Below, piece by piece: positions 35,463 to 43,069 of a stretch of 64,000 nucleotides of DNA. The notes under the pieces were generated by a model. That model was not told where the DNA came from. It ran no database searches and saw only the letters and a program-made list of their open reading frames with translations. Source of the DNA: Euryhalocaulis sp050486445 (GTDB lineage: Bacteria; Pseudomonadota; Alphaproteobacteria; Caulobacterales; Maricaulaceae); the NCBI GenBank assembly GCA_050486445.1, contig JBJHDH010000008.1, positions 20,100-84,099 of the forward strand, read 5' to 3'. Position numbers and translations under genes: made by a program. Numbering within the stretch: position 1 is the first letter of the stretch; every line of letters starts with the position of its first letter.

Positions 35463-35545
35463 AAGCGGCGGTGTAGCGGATCGGCGCTGGCGGAGCCAGT
35501 TCCTCTCCGGCGGGACGTGAAAGGCGCGACAATCAACGCGGCGGT

Positions 35546-35564
35546 CCCCGGCCTTGAGCCGGGG
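35546..35564. repeat. REP-like palindrome, variant
   Basis: CCCCGG-N7-CCGGGG, with CTTGA in the middle as in the copy at 28927. Divergent member of the CCCCGGA-N5-TCCGGGG family. Confidence 0.65.
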
Positions 35565-35896
35565 GCCAGGGGCGTTGGCGGTGCGGCTTGAACCATCATG
35601 CGCCCGGCCAAGCGCCAGCGGCCCCAGCAGGAACGGTGTTCACGCGCCCCTTCGCCCCCCTGCCGCAACATTGGAAACAGTGGCGCCCCCTGGCCCCCGG
35701 GTCTCCCTGCGGTCGCCCGGGGACCGCGCGCATAGGCCCTTTCAAAGAAAGACCGCCTCACACCCTCACTCCACCCCAAATCCCGCTTCCTGTCCGGTTT
35801 CTGTCCGAAACCCTGCCGGAACGTAATTTATTGCGCGAAATCAATGATTTGGCGGGCTAAGTCCTTGATTTTGCTGCAACCGCAAACATTACAAAC

Positions 35897-35936
35897 ATTA
35901 TCGTTTATGACCAATGTTTCATCGTAAAACGATAAT
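35897..35936. promoter_or_regulatory. 10-bp dyad, possible operator
   Basis: Perfect inverted repeat with a 20-base spacer in an AT-rich island, 120-160 bases before the 34-aa gene and just before a candidate -35 (TTGACC at 35944). Fits a binding site for a dimeric regulator or an mRNA hairpin; there is no T-run making it a terminator. Confidence 0.45.
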
Positions 35937-36058
35937 ATTTTCATTGACCCCGGCGCGCTCTGCTTTACATTGGGATCAGGAACGGAGGCGACCCCGCCTC
36001 CATCTGGCGCCGGAGCCCTCCTCCTTGGAAACCGGCGCTGCGAACGAGGAGAAGGACG

Positions 36059-36163
36059 ATGGCTGCGAACAGATTTGCGCTCGTAACTCCGGTGATGATT
36101 GAGGCCGCGCTGCTGATCGCCACAGGCGCCCTGCTGGCGCTCGCGCTCACCAACCTGATCTGA
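36059..36163 (+). CDS. Tiny single-span membrane protein (34 aa)
   Basis: Starts MAANRFALVTPVM and continues with one long hydrophobic helix (residues 12-32, Ala/Leu-rich) ending TNLI. A strong ribosome-binding site GGAGAAGG lies 4 bases before the ATG, and an intrinsic terminator follows 78 bases after the stop, so this looks like a complete monocistronic unit. Not similar to KdpF, CydX or CcoS as far as I can judge. Function unknown. Similar layout to the 33-aa gene 460 bases downstream. Confidence 0.65.
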   Translation: MAANRFALVTPVMIEAALLIATGALLALALTNLI

Positions 36164-36241
36164 CCGGGTTTCCAATTCCGGCGCTTTCCCCGAGGCGCCG
36201 GACCGTAGCGGCGGCCCCATACAGAGCCGTTCGCCACACAC

Positions 36242-36290
36242 CGGCCCCCTGCGCCCTCCTCCCCCTTCCGGCGCCGGGGGCCGTTTTCGT
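36242..36290 (+). terminator. Rho-independent terminator
   Basis: CGGCCCCC (36242-36249) pairs with GGGGGCCG (36276-36283), extended inside by GCGCC (36251-36255) / GGCGC (36270-36274), followed by TTTTCGTTT. Ends the transcript of the 34-aa membrane protein. Confidence 0.88.
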
Positions 36291-36422
36291 TTCGGAATCG
36301 GGCTGATCCAGGCTCCCCCAGGCTATTTTGCGTATGCGAAAGCGCAGACCCGCCATGCCGTTGCGCAAAAACCTGTCGCCAACCTGTCCGCCGGCTTGCC
36401 GAATCCCTTCCCTGTTAAGGAT

Positions 36423-36480
36423 TTATGGCGGAATTTTTCCATAAGTCATTGATTTTTATAGATATGCGTTATAGCATATC
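36423..36480. promoter_or_regulatory. AT-rich dyad cluster upstream of second tiny gene
   Basis: Three marks in 58 bases: dyad TTATGG (36423-36428) / CCATAA (36439-36444); motif TAAGTCATTGATTTT (36442-36456), shared with 35858-35872; dyad GATATGC (36461-36467) / GCATATC (36474-36480), perfect with a 6-base spacer. The surrounding DNA (about 36410-36545) is far more AT-rich than the rest of the window. Probably promoter/operator DNA of the 33-aa gene. Confidence 0.5.
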
Positions 36481-36620
36481 AAATATCGGACAGCGGCAAC
36501 TTATTATTGATAAACAATATTGCTGCGTTTGCACAACGTTCTGGAAACGCTTATGACTCTCCTCGTGAGCGAAGACGCTCGCCGCCCCGGACCGCCGGGA
36601 ACAGAAACAGGAGCCAAGCC

Positions 36621-36722
36621 ATGATTACCCAGAAAGTCACCGAAATCCTGGCCGTCGCCATCGGCGCCGCGCTGGTCGTACTGTCGGTCGGCGTGATGAC
36701 CGCCGGCTTCCAGGTGATGTGA
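36621..36722 (+). CDS. Tiny single-span membrane protein (33 aa)
   Basis: Starts MITQKVTEILAVAIGAAL and is one hydrophobic helix (residues 8-29), ending GFQVM. AGGAG lies 8 bases before the ATG. A hairpin terminator follows the stop by about 80 bases. It shares design (SD, 33-34 aa, one helix, own terminator) and an upstream 15-base motif with the gene at 36059, but the two proteins are only loosely similar in sequence. Function unknown; a small membrane regulator, a subunit-like peptide and a type I toxin are all possible. Confidence 0.65.
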   Translation: MITQKVTEILAVAIGAALVVLSVGVMTAGFQVM

Positions 36723-36802
36723 ACCGTGCGCAGGCACGATCCGCGAACCGGCGCCCGATGTAGCCCGGACCGCGGGAACCACACCTCTACCGGAGTCTTC
36801 GG

Positions 36803-36846
36803 CCCCGGCGTTTTCGGATAACCCTCCGGCGGCGCCGGGGTTTTTC
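36803..36846 (+). terminator. Rho-independent terminator
   Basis: CCCCGGCG (36803-36810) pairs with CGCCGGGG (36833-36840), 22-base loop, followed by TTTTTCTTT. Ends the 33-aa gene transcript before the convergent carbonic anhydrase gene. Confidence 0.8.
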
Positions 36847-36904
36847 TTTACCCGCGCCCGCCCTGCGTACGCGGCCTGTGCATGTCTCTCCGCCCGCGCG
36901 GCGC

Positions 36905-37513
36905 TCACGCCACGGGATGCGTCCCGTCCGGCCCCACTTCCAGCAGCACACCCGTCTGGATCGCAAACACATAGGTGTGGATCGCCAGACGCCCCTGCTC
37001 CACCTTCTCGGCGATCCAGGGAAACGTCATCAGATTGGCGCGCGACAGGCGCACCACCTCCGCCTCGCACAGGCTCAGCCTCTCCTCGCGCGGCAGGTCC
37101 GGCGGGATTCTGCTCAGCGCCGGCTCGGCGATAGCCATCCAGGGCGGCACGAAATCGCGCGCCAGTTCCGGCGCGCCTTCCATCATCGCCTGCACGCCGC
37201 CGCACTGGGCGTGCCCCATAATGACGATGCGCTTCACCTCCAGCACGCGCACGCCGAATTCCAGCGCCGCGCTGACGCCCCGCGGACCGCCATCCGGCCG
37301 ATAGGGCGGTACCAGGCCGGCGACATTGCGCACCACGAACATCTCGCCCGGCCCGGCGCCGAATACCGTGGCCGGGTCCACCCGGCTGTCCGAACAGGCG
37401 ATAATCAGCGTCTCGGGACTCTGGCCCCTGGTGGAGAGATTCTCATAGCGCCGGCGCGCCGCGGGCCATGTCTCCTCGCGAAAGCGCCGGTACCCTTCCA
37501 GCAGACGATCCAT
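36905..37513 (-). CDS. Beta-class carbonic anhydrase
   Basis: Interconverts CO2 and bicarbonate. The 202-aa protein has the full zinc and catalytic set: Cys40, Asp42 and Arg44 in ACSDSRVDP, then His101 and Cys104 in IVIMGHAQCGG. The region RNVAGLVPPYRPDGGPRGVSAALEFGV is typical of the clade annotated as Can/CynT. It follows ssb by 12 bases on the same strand, so the two may be co-transcribed. Confidence 0.94.
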   Translation of the reverse strand: MDRLLEGYRRFREETWPAARRRYENLSTRGQSPETLIIACSDSRVDPATVFGAGPGEMFVVRNVAGLVPPYRPDGGPRGVSAALEFGVRVLEVKRIVIMGHAQCGGVQAMMEGAPELARDFVPPWMAIAEPALSRIPPDLPREERLSLCEAEVVRLSRANLMTFPWIAEKVEQGRLAIHTYVFAIQTGVLLEVGPDGTHPVA

Positions 37514-37525
37514 CGTGACCGCCTC

Positions 37526-37990
37526 CTAGAACGGGATCTCGTCGTCCAAGTCGAAATTCTCTTTGGGACCGGATCGGCCGCCGCCGCCTCCCCCGCTCTC
37601 ATAGTCCGAGCCGCCACCATAATCGCCGCCGCCGCCGCCTTTGGAATCCAGCATCTGCAATTCGCCGCGGAACCGCTGCAGCACCACCTCGGTGGTGTAT
37701 TTGTCCTGGCCGTCCTTGTCCTGATATTTGCGGGTCTGGAGCTGGCCCTCGATATAAACCTTGGCGCCCTTTTTCAGATAACTCTCCGCCACCTTCACCA
37801 GATTCTCGTTGAAGATCACCACGCGGTGCCATTCGGTGCGTTCGCGCTTCTCGCCGCTGGCCTTGTCGCGCCAGGACTCGGATGTGGCGATGCTCAGATT
37901 GGCCACCGCGTCGCCGCTGTTCAGCCGGCGGATTTCGGGATCGCGTCCCAGATTGCCGACCAGAATGACCTTGTTGACGCTGCCCGCCAT
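37526..37990 (-). CDS. ssb: Single-stranded DNA-binding protein
   Basis: OB-fold tetramer that coats single-stranded DNA in replication and repair. 154 aa: OB domain 1-112 (SVNKVILVGNLGRDPEIR, NLSIATSESWRDK, TEWHRVVIFNENL), a glycine-rich linker (GGGGGDYGGG), and the acidic protein-interaction tip DLDDEIPF at the C-terminus. All parts intact. uvrA lies 2 kb away, a linkage often seen in this class. Confidence 0.97.
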   Translation of the reverse strand: MAGSVNKVILVGNLGRDPEIRRLNSGDAVANLSIATSESWRDKASGEKRERTEWHRVVIFNENLVKVAESYLKKGAKVYIEGQLQTRKYQDKDGQDKYTTEVVLQRFRGELQMLDSKGGGGGDYGGGSDYESGGGGGGRSGPKENFDLDDEIPF

Positions 37991-38140
37991 CGTTCGTCCC
38001 TCGCTTTTCAGAAAACCGATTCAGCCTGTCAGAGCGGCGACCCTAGCGGCGCGCGCGTGTGAGTCACGGCCCTGCGCTCCAGTTATGCACAGAGATTTGT
38101 TCCTGTCTTGTTCCAAATGCGAAGCCGGGCTGGAAACGGC

Positions 38141-38244
38141 TAGAGCAATACCGGTTTGAATGGAATCGAGGACGCCATTCAAACTGGTGAATTTGCCCGC
38201 CCTCAAAGTGTAGAGCGTGACCCGTATTGACGAATCACGCTCTA
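38141..38244. repeat. Dispersed two-hairpin repeat, full 104-bp copy
   Basis: Module 1: ACCGGTTTGAATGG (38150-38163) with CCATTCAAACTGGT (38175-38188), one G-T pair. Module 2: TAGAGCGTGA (38211-38220) with TCACGCTCTA (38235-38244). Same length and order as the copy at 39875-39978. The last three bases, read on the minus strand, are the TAG stop of the membrane-protein gene at 38242-39033. Confidence 0.88.
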
Positions 38245-39033
38245 CCGCACGCCCATCAGCCGGGGCGCTGTCTCGATCCACCACGGATGGCTCCAGAGAA
38301 AATAGCTCGCAACCGCGCAGGCCAGCAGGATGCCGAGCCCCAGCACATAGGCCCGGTGCGGCCGGCCACGCCGGATGACGTCATAGGCCACGGCCGGCGC
38401 GATCCAGAGAAACATGTAGCCATATTGCAGATTGTAGGAGTCGGGCATGCTGCTCGGCAGGCCCCAGATCGCCAGCCGGTCCAGCCCGGCGCTGAGCGGC
38501 ATCAGCGTCGCCAGCAGCATCATGCGCCGGTGCGTTTCGGAATCCCGGCGCCGGACAAGCAGCGCCCATCCGACAAACAGCGCAAACAGGCCAATGGCGC
38601 GAATCTGTTCCAGCAGGATATTGCCCGACCGCTCCATGCGCGCGGCCAGCCCCGGCGTAATCTCCGGCGCGGCGGTATAGGTGGTCCAATGCTCCATCGC
38701 CATGGCGGCCATGCCCACAGCGACAGCGGGCGCGAGCACAAACCCCGTCACGCCCAGCGTCCGGTGCCATCGCACCCGCCCCGTCGCAACCAGCAGACTC
38801 TGCAACAGCAACAGACCGAGCCATGAGACCATCAGCGCCGCATGAACATGCAGGACAAGCGGCGGCGGCGGGCGCGTTCCCGCCGCGACCCCGGCCAGCA
38901 ATCCCGTCGATGTCGGCCAGAAGCCAATGAACGCCGTCACGGCGAACAGCGCCGCCATGAACACATAGAACCAGCGGTCGATGACCACGCCCCGGCTCAG
39001 GGCCGGGCGGCCGGTCAGGCTCCCTGCGGTCAT
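38242..39033 (-). CDS. Multi-pass membrane protein of unknown function
   Basis: 263 aa with about seven hydrophobic segments. Histidines sit at helix ends (LVLHVHAALMVSWLGLLLLQ, WHRTLGVTGF, ETHRRMMLLATLMPL), a pattern reminiscent of haem-binding or DUF2306-like membrane proteins, but I cannot assign a family with confidence. GGGGAG lies 7 bases before the ATG at 39033. The stop codon comes from the adjoining 104-bp repeat. Confidence 0.75.
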   Translation of the reverse strand: MTAGSLTGRPALSRGVVIDRWFYVFMAALFAVTAFIGFWPTSTGLLAGVAAGTRPPPPLVLHVHAALMVSWLGLLLLQSLLVATGRVRWHRTLGVTGFVLAPAVAVGMAAMAMEHWTTYTAAPEITPGLAARMERSGNILLEQIRAIGLFALFVGWALLVRRRDSETHRRMMLLATLMPLSAGLDRLAIWGLPSSMPDSYNLQYGYMFLWIAPAVAYDVIRRGRPHRAYVLGLGILLACAVASYFLWSHPWWIETAPRLMGVR

Positions 39034-39380
39034 GGCGCTCCCCTTCGCCTTGCAGCATGCCGCGCCCTTCGGGCGGCGTCCGTGGAGACCACCTTACGCC
39101 GCCGCGCCGGGCAAATCACAACCCCGCGCGCGGCCGGTTGTCATGGGCAAACATCCAACGCCACTGAACGCGGCGTATCATCCCGGACTTGATGTCGCGC
39201 CCGCGTAGCATGGCGCGTAAAGAGGCCCGCAAACGGGGGAGATAAAATTGGGAACAGGAGACAAACCCGCCCTCCCCGCCTCTCGACGCAAAGCGTCATG
39301 CGTGTTGAAACTGGCGGCGCAGGAGAATCGCGCAACCATGCGCGGCGGGATCAGCGAGCAGACCGGGGGCGAGCGAACAC
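39034..39380. other. Divergent intergenic region
   Basis: 347 bases between a minus-strand membrane gene and a plus-strand cysteine-cluster gene. It holds a half REP (CCCGGACTTGATG at 39182-39194) and otherwise nothing I can name. Promoters for both genes should be here. Confidence 0.4.
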
Positions 39381-39761
39381 GTGGCCAAACAAAAATACGA
39401 CTGCCTGAATTGCCCAGGTTATTGCTGTTCCTATCCTCTCATCATCCTGAAGAAGAAGGACGTGGAGCGCCTGGCCAAAGGCCACGACATCAGCTTCGAG
39501 GAAGCCGAAAAGAAATTCACGCGCAAGGCCGAGGGCTACAAGCGCGTCATGCGCCGCAAGGCGGACGAGCATTTCGGGAAAATCTGCCGCTTCTTCGATA
39601 CGAAGAAACGCCGCTGCACGATCTACAGCTTCCGCCCCTCTGTCTGCCGGGAATTCCCCGGTGAGAACCGCTGCGGCTATTACGACTTTCTGCAATTCGA
39701 GCGCGAAGGTCAGGAAGATTCGGAATACATCTCCACCACCTGGCACCACGAGGACGCCTGA
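39381..39761 (+). CDS. YkgJ-family cysteine cluster protein
   Basis: 126-aa protein with eight cysteines in the UPF0153/CxxCxxCC arrangement: Cys8, Cys11, Cys15 and Cys16 near the start (DCLNCPGYCC), then Cys69, Cys79, Cys89 (FRPSVCREFP) and Cys98. It probably binds a metal or an Fe-S cluster; function unknown. Starts with GTG, and no strong ribosome-binding site is seen. All key cysteines of the family are present. Confidence 0.85.
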   Translation: MAKQKYDCLNCPGYCCSYPLIILKKKDVERLAKGHDISFEEAEKKFTRKAEGYKRVMRRKADEHFGKICRFFDTKKRRCTIYSFRPSVCREFPGENRCGYYDFLQFEREGQEDSEYISTTWHHEDA

Positions 39762-39874
39762 GGCAGAACCCGCCAGAGCCGATCTCTTGCCCCTCTGGCG
39801 CCGCCCCATATGTTCCCCTAATGTTCCGATGTAAAAACCGATTCCCGGCGTGCGCCTGCGCCGTGGAGATGCGC

Positions 39875-39978
39875 TAGAGCAATATCGGTTTGAGTTGAAT
39901 CGCAGATACAGCTCAAACCGATGAAATTGCTCGACATCAAAGTGTAGAGCGTGATCCGTATCAGCGGATCACGCTCTA
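39875..39978. repeat. Dispersed two-hairpin repeat, full 104-bp copy
   Basis: Module 1: ATCGGTTTGAG (from 39883) with CTCAAACCGAT (from 39912). Module 2: TAGAGCGTGATCCG (39945-39958) with CGGATCACGCTCTA (39965-39978), perfect 14-bp arms. Module 1 arms differ from the 38141 copy by paired substitutions. Located in the 288-base gap before uvrA. Confidence 0.88.
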
Positions 39979-40049
39979 GAATGCCCGCACCCACCCGTCC
40001 TCGCACCCCATATTCAGAGTCTGACCAGCCAACCCCGATCACCGACCCC

Positions 40050-43028
40050 ATGCCCAGAGCTGAACACACGATCCGCGTCCAGGGCGCGCGCGAGCACAAT
40101 CTGCGCGACGTCAATGTGGAGATTCCGCGCGAGCGGCTGGTGGTCATCACCGGGCTTTCCGGCTCGGGCAAATCCAGCCTCGCCTTCGACACCATCTATG
40201 CCGAGGGCCAGCGCCGCTATGTCGAGAGCCTGTCGGCCTATGCGCGCCAGTTTCTGGAGCTGATGCAGAAGCCGGACGTGGACCATATCGAAGGTCTGTC
40301 GCCGGCCATCTCGATTGAGCAGAAGACAACCAGCCGCAATCCCCGCTCCACCGTCGGCACGGTCACCGAGATTTACGACTATATGCGCCTGCTCTGGGCG
40401 CGGGTCGGCGTGCCCTACTCGCCCGCCACCGGCCTGCCCATCGAGAGCCAGACGGTGAGCCAGATGGCCGACCGTCTGCTGGCGCTGGAGGAAGGCGCGC
40501 GGCTCTATCTGCTTGCCCCCATCTCGCGCGGCCGTAAGGGCGAGTTCAAAAAGGAATTCGCCGCGCTGATGAAGCGCGGCTTCCAGCGCGTCAAAGTCGA
40601 TGGCGCGTTCCATGCGCTCGAAGACGTTCCGGCGCTGGACAAGAAATACAAGCACGACATCGACGTGGTGGTGGACCGGATCGCGATCCGCGAGGGACTG
40701 GGCCAGCGTCTGGCGGAGTCGCTGGAAACGGCGCTGGAGCTGGCCGACGGCATCGCCGTCGCCGAATTCGCCGACAGGCCACTGCCGAAAGCCGAAACGG
40801 CCGAAGGCGGCGCCGCCAACAAATCGCTGAACGAAACGCATGAGCGCATCCTGTTCAGCGAGAAATTCGCCTGCCCTGTTTCCGGCTTCACCATCCCGGA
40901 GATCGAGCCGCGCCTGTTCAGCTTCAATAATCCGTTCGGCGCCTGCCCGGCCTGCGACGGGCTGGGTCAGGAGCTGAGCTTCGACCCGGCGCTGGTGGTT
41001 CCCGAGACCGGCCTCAGCCTGAAAGAGGGCGCGATCAAGCCCTGGTCGAAAAACACCAGCGGCCTGTATCAGCAGACGCTGGAGGCGCTGGCCAAACACT
41101 TCAAGGCCTCGATGAGCAAGCCCTGGCGCGACCTGCCGGAAAAATTCCGCGAGGCCGTGCTGTACGGAACGGGCGAAACCAAAATCCGCTTCATCTATGA
41201 TGACGGCGCGCGCCGGTTCGAGACCACCAAGCCCTTTGAAGGGGTCATTCCAAACCTCGAACGGCGCTGGCGCGAAACCGATTCAAGCTGGATGCGGGAA
41301 GAGCTGTCGCGCTTCCAGTCCTCCGCCCCGTGCCAGACCTGCGGCGGCCGCCGGCTGAAGCCGGAGGCGCTGGCCGTGCGCGTCGCCGGCATCGACATCG
41401 CCGAGGCCAGCTCCATGTCCATCCGCGCCGCCCGCGAATGGTTCGAAACGCTGGAAGACAATCTCACGGACCAGCAGCGCCAGATCGCCTATCGCATCCT
41501 GAAAGAGATCCGGGAGCGGCTGCGCTTTCTCGTCGATGTCGGGCTGGACTATCTCTCGCTGTCACGCGCCAGCGGCACGCTCTCCGGCGGCGAGAGCCAG
41601 CGCATCCGCCTCGCCTCGCAGATCGGCTCGGGTCTCACCGGCGTGCTCTATGTGCTGGACGAGCCCAGCATCGGTCTGCACCAGCGCGACAATGCGCGGC
41701 TGCTGGAATCGCTGAAAGGCCTGCGCGATCTTGGCAATACCGTGATCGTTGTGGAACATGACGAAGAGGCGATCCTGACCGCCGACCATGTCATCGACAT
41801 GGGGCCGGCCGCCGGCGTGCATGGCGGCCGCGTGGTGGCCGAAGGCGCGCCCGAGGCGATCATGAAAAGCCCGGAGAGCCTTACCGGCCGCTATCTTTCC
41901 GGCGCGGCGGAAATTCCCCTGCCCAAAACCCGCCGCGCGCCGCAAAAGGGCCGGTCCATCGTCGTCGAAGGCGCACGCGGCAATAATCTGAAAGACGTGC
42001 GCGCGGAATTTCCGCTGGGGCTTTTTGTGTGCGTCACAGGTGTTTCCGGCGGCGGCAAGTCCACCCTCACGGTGGAGACGCTCTATAAGGCCGCGGCGCG
42101 GCGCCTGAATGGCGCGCAGACCGCGCCGATGCCGCATGACGACATCACCGGGCTGGACCTGCTCGATAAAGTCATCGACATCGACCAGAGTCCCATCGGG
42201 CGCACGCCGCGCTCAAATCCAGCCACCTATACCGGCGCGTTCACGCCGATCCGCGACTGGTTCGCGGGTCTGCCAGAGGCCAGAACGCGCGGCTACAAAC
42301 CCGGACGCTTCAGCTTCAATGTGAAGGGTGGGCGCTGCGAGGCGTGCCAGGGCGACGGCGTCATCAAGATCGAAATGCACTTCCTGCCCGATGTCTATGT
42401 CACCTGCGACCAGTGCAAAGGCCGGCGCTATAATCGCGAGACGCTGGAAATCACCTTCAAGGACAAGTCCATCGCCGACGTGCTCGACATGACGGTGGAG
42501 GAAGGCGCCGAATTCTTCCGCGCCGTGCCCTCGATCCGCGACAGGCTGGAGACGCTGGAGCGTGTCGGCCTCGGTTATATCAAGGTCGGCCAGCAGGCGA
42601 CGACGCTCAGCGGCGGCGAGGCCCAGCGCGTGAAGCTGGCGCGCGAACTATCGAAGCGCGCCACCGGCCGCACGCTCTATATCCTGGATGAGCCGACCAC
42701 CGGCCTGCATTTCGACGATGTGCGCAAGCTGCTGGAAGTGCTGCGCGAGCTGGTCGATTCCGGCAACACCATCGTGGTGATCGAGCATAATCTGGACGTC
42801 ATCAAACAGGCCGACTGGGTGATCGATCTTGGGCCGGAAGGCGGCGACGGCGGCGGAACCATCGTTGCCGCCGGCACGCCGGAAGACGTGGCGAAGGTCA
42901 AGGAAAGCTGGACCGGCCGCTTCCTCAAGCCGGTGCTGGAGCGTCACGCAGAGCGCGCGAAACCAGGCGGCGCAGCGCCCAAACCGGCGTCTAAAACAGC
43001 GGCGAAAAAAGCGAAGAAGCGCGCCTGA
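40050..43028 (+). CDS. uvrA: Excinuclease ABC subunit A
   Basis: Damage-sensing ATPase of nucleotide excision repair. About 992 aa with two ABC modules: first Walker A GLSGSGKSSL and signature LSGGESQRIRLA; second Walker A GVSGGGKSTL and LSGGEAQRVKLA. The C-terminal zinc finger CEACQGDG...CDQCKG is intact. In the first finger the usual CPxCG reads CPVSG, so one cysteine is replaced; CPACDG is kept. The frame extends upstream into the 104-bp repeat (39951), so I choose ATG 40050, giving MPRAEHTIRVQGAREHNLR. The C-terminal tail is Lys/Ala-rich. Confidence 0.96.
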   Translation: MPRAEHTIRVQGAREHNLRDVNVEIPRERLVVITGLSGSGKSSLAFDTIYAEGQRRYVESLSAYARQFLELMQKPDVDHIEGLSPAISIEQKTTSRNPRSTVGTVTEIYDYMRLLWARVGVPYSPATGLPIESQTVSQMADRLLALEEGARLYLLAPISRGRKGEFKKEFAALMKRGFQRVKVDGAFHALEDVPALDKKYKHDIDVVVDRIAIREGLGQRLAESLETALELADGIAVAEFADRPLPKAETAEGGAANKSLNETHERILFSEKFACPVSGFTIPEIEPRLFSFNNPFGACPACDGLGQELSFDPALVVPETGLSLKEGAIKPWSKNTSGLYQQTLEALAKHFKASMSKPWRDLPEKFREAVLYGTGETKIRFIYDDGARRFETTKPFEGVIPNLERRWRETDSSWMREELSRFQSSAPCQTCGGRRLKPEALAVRVAGIDIAEASSMSIRAAREWFETLEDNLTDQQRQIAYRILKEIRERLRFLVDVGLDYLSLSRASGTLSGGESQRIRLASQIGSGLTGVLYVLDEPSIGLHQRDNARLLESLKGLRDLGNTVIVVEHDEEAILTADHVIDMGPAAGVHGGRVVAEGAPEAIMKSPESLTGRYLSGAAEIPLPKTRRAPQKGRSIVVEGARGNNLKDVRAEFPLGLFVCVTGVSGGGKSTLTVETLYKAAARRLNGAQTAPMPHDDITGLDLLDKVIDIDQSPIGRTPRSNPATYTGAFTPIRDWFAGLPEARTRGYKPGRFSFNVKGGRCEACQGDGVIKIEMHFLPDVYVTCDQCKGRRYNRETLEITFKDKSIADVLDMTVEEGAEFFRAVPSIRDRLETLERVGLGYIKVGQQATTLSGGEAQRVKLARELSKRATGRTLYILDEPTTGLHFDDVRKLLEVLRELVDSGNTIVVIEHNLDVIKQADWVIDLGPEGGDGGGTIVAAGTPEDVAKVKESWTGRFLKPVLERHAERAKPGGAAPKPASKTAAKKAKKRA

Positions 43029-43069
43029 GGCCGGCCCGCTCCGGCGCTGGCTGACCGGAAGCAGGGCGC

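Larger units (their letters stand above)
35463..36058. other. Gene-free region with AT-rich upstream element
   Basis: 596 bases between metG and a tiny membrane-protein gene. The first part is GC-rich with a REP-like palindrome (35546-35564). From about 35820 to 35960 the DNA turns markedly AT-rich. It holds TAAGTCCTTGATTTT (35858-35872), which recurs at 36442 with one mismatch, and a 10-bp perfect dyad ATTATCGTTT (35897-35906) / AAACGATAAT (35927-35936). TTGACC (35944-35949) followed after 15 bases by TTACAT is a possible promoter of the small gene. Confidence 0.6.

Noticed and set aside
35828..36241. 137-codon minus-strand frame covering the first tiny gene
   Set aside because: No SD, low-complexity composition, spans the AT-rich dyad and part of the terminator; the plus-strand unit has all the expected signals.
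36059..36722. KdpF, CydX or CcoS-like small subunits
   Set aside because: No kdp, cyd or cco genes are in the window and the sequence motifs of those peptides are missing.
39951..40049. Longer UvrA starting at 39951
   Set aside because: Its first codons lie in the 104-bp repeat and the extra segment is not seen in UvrA.
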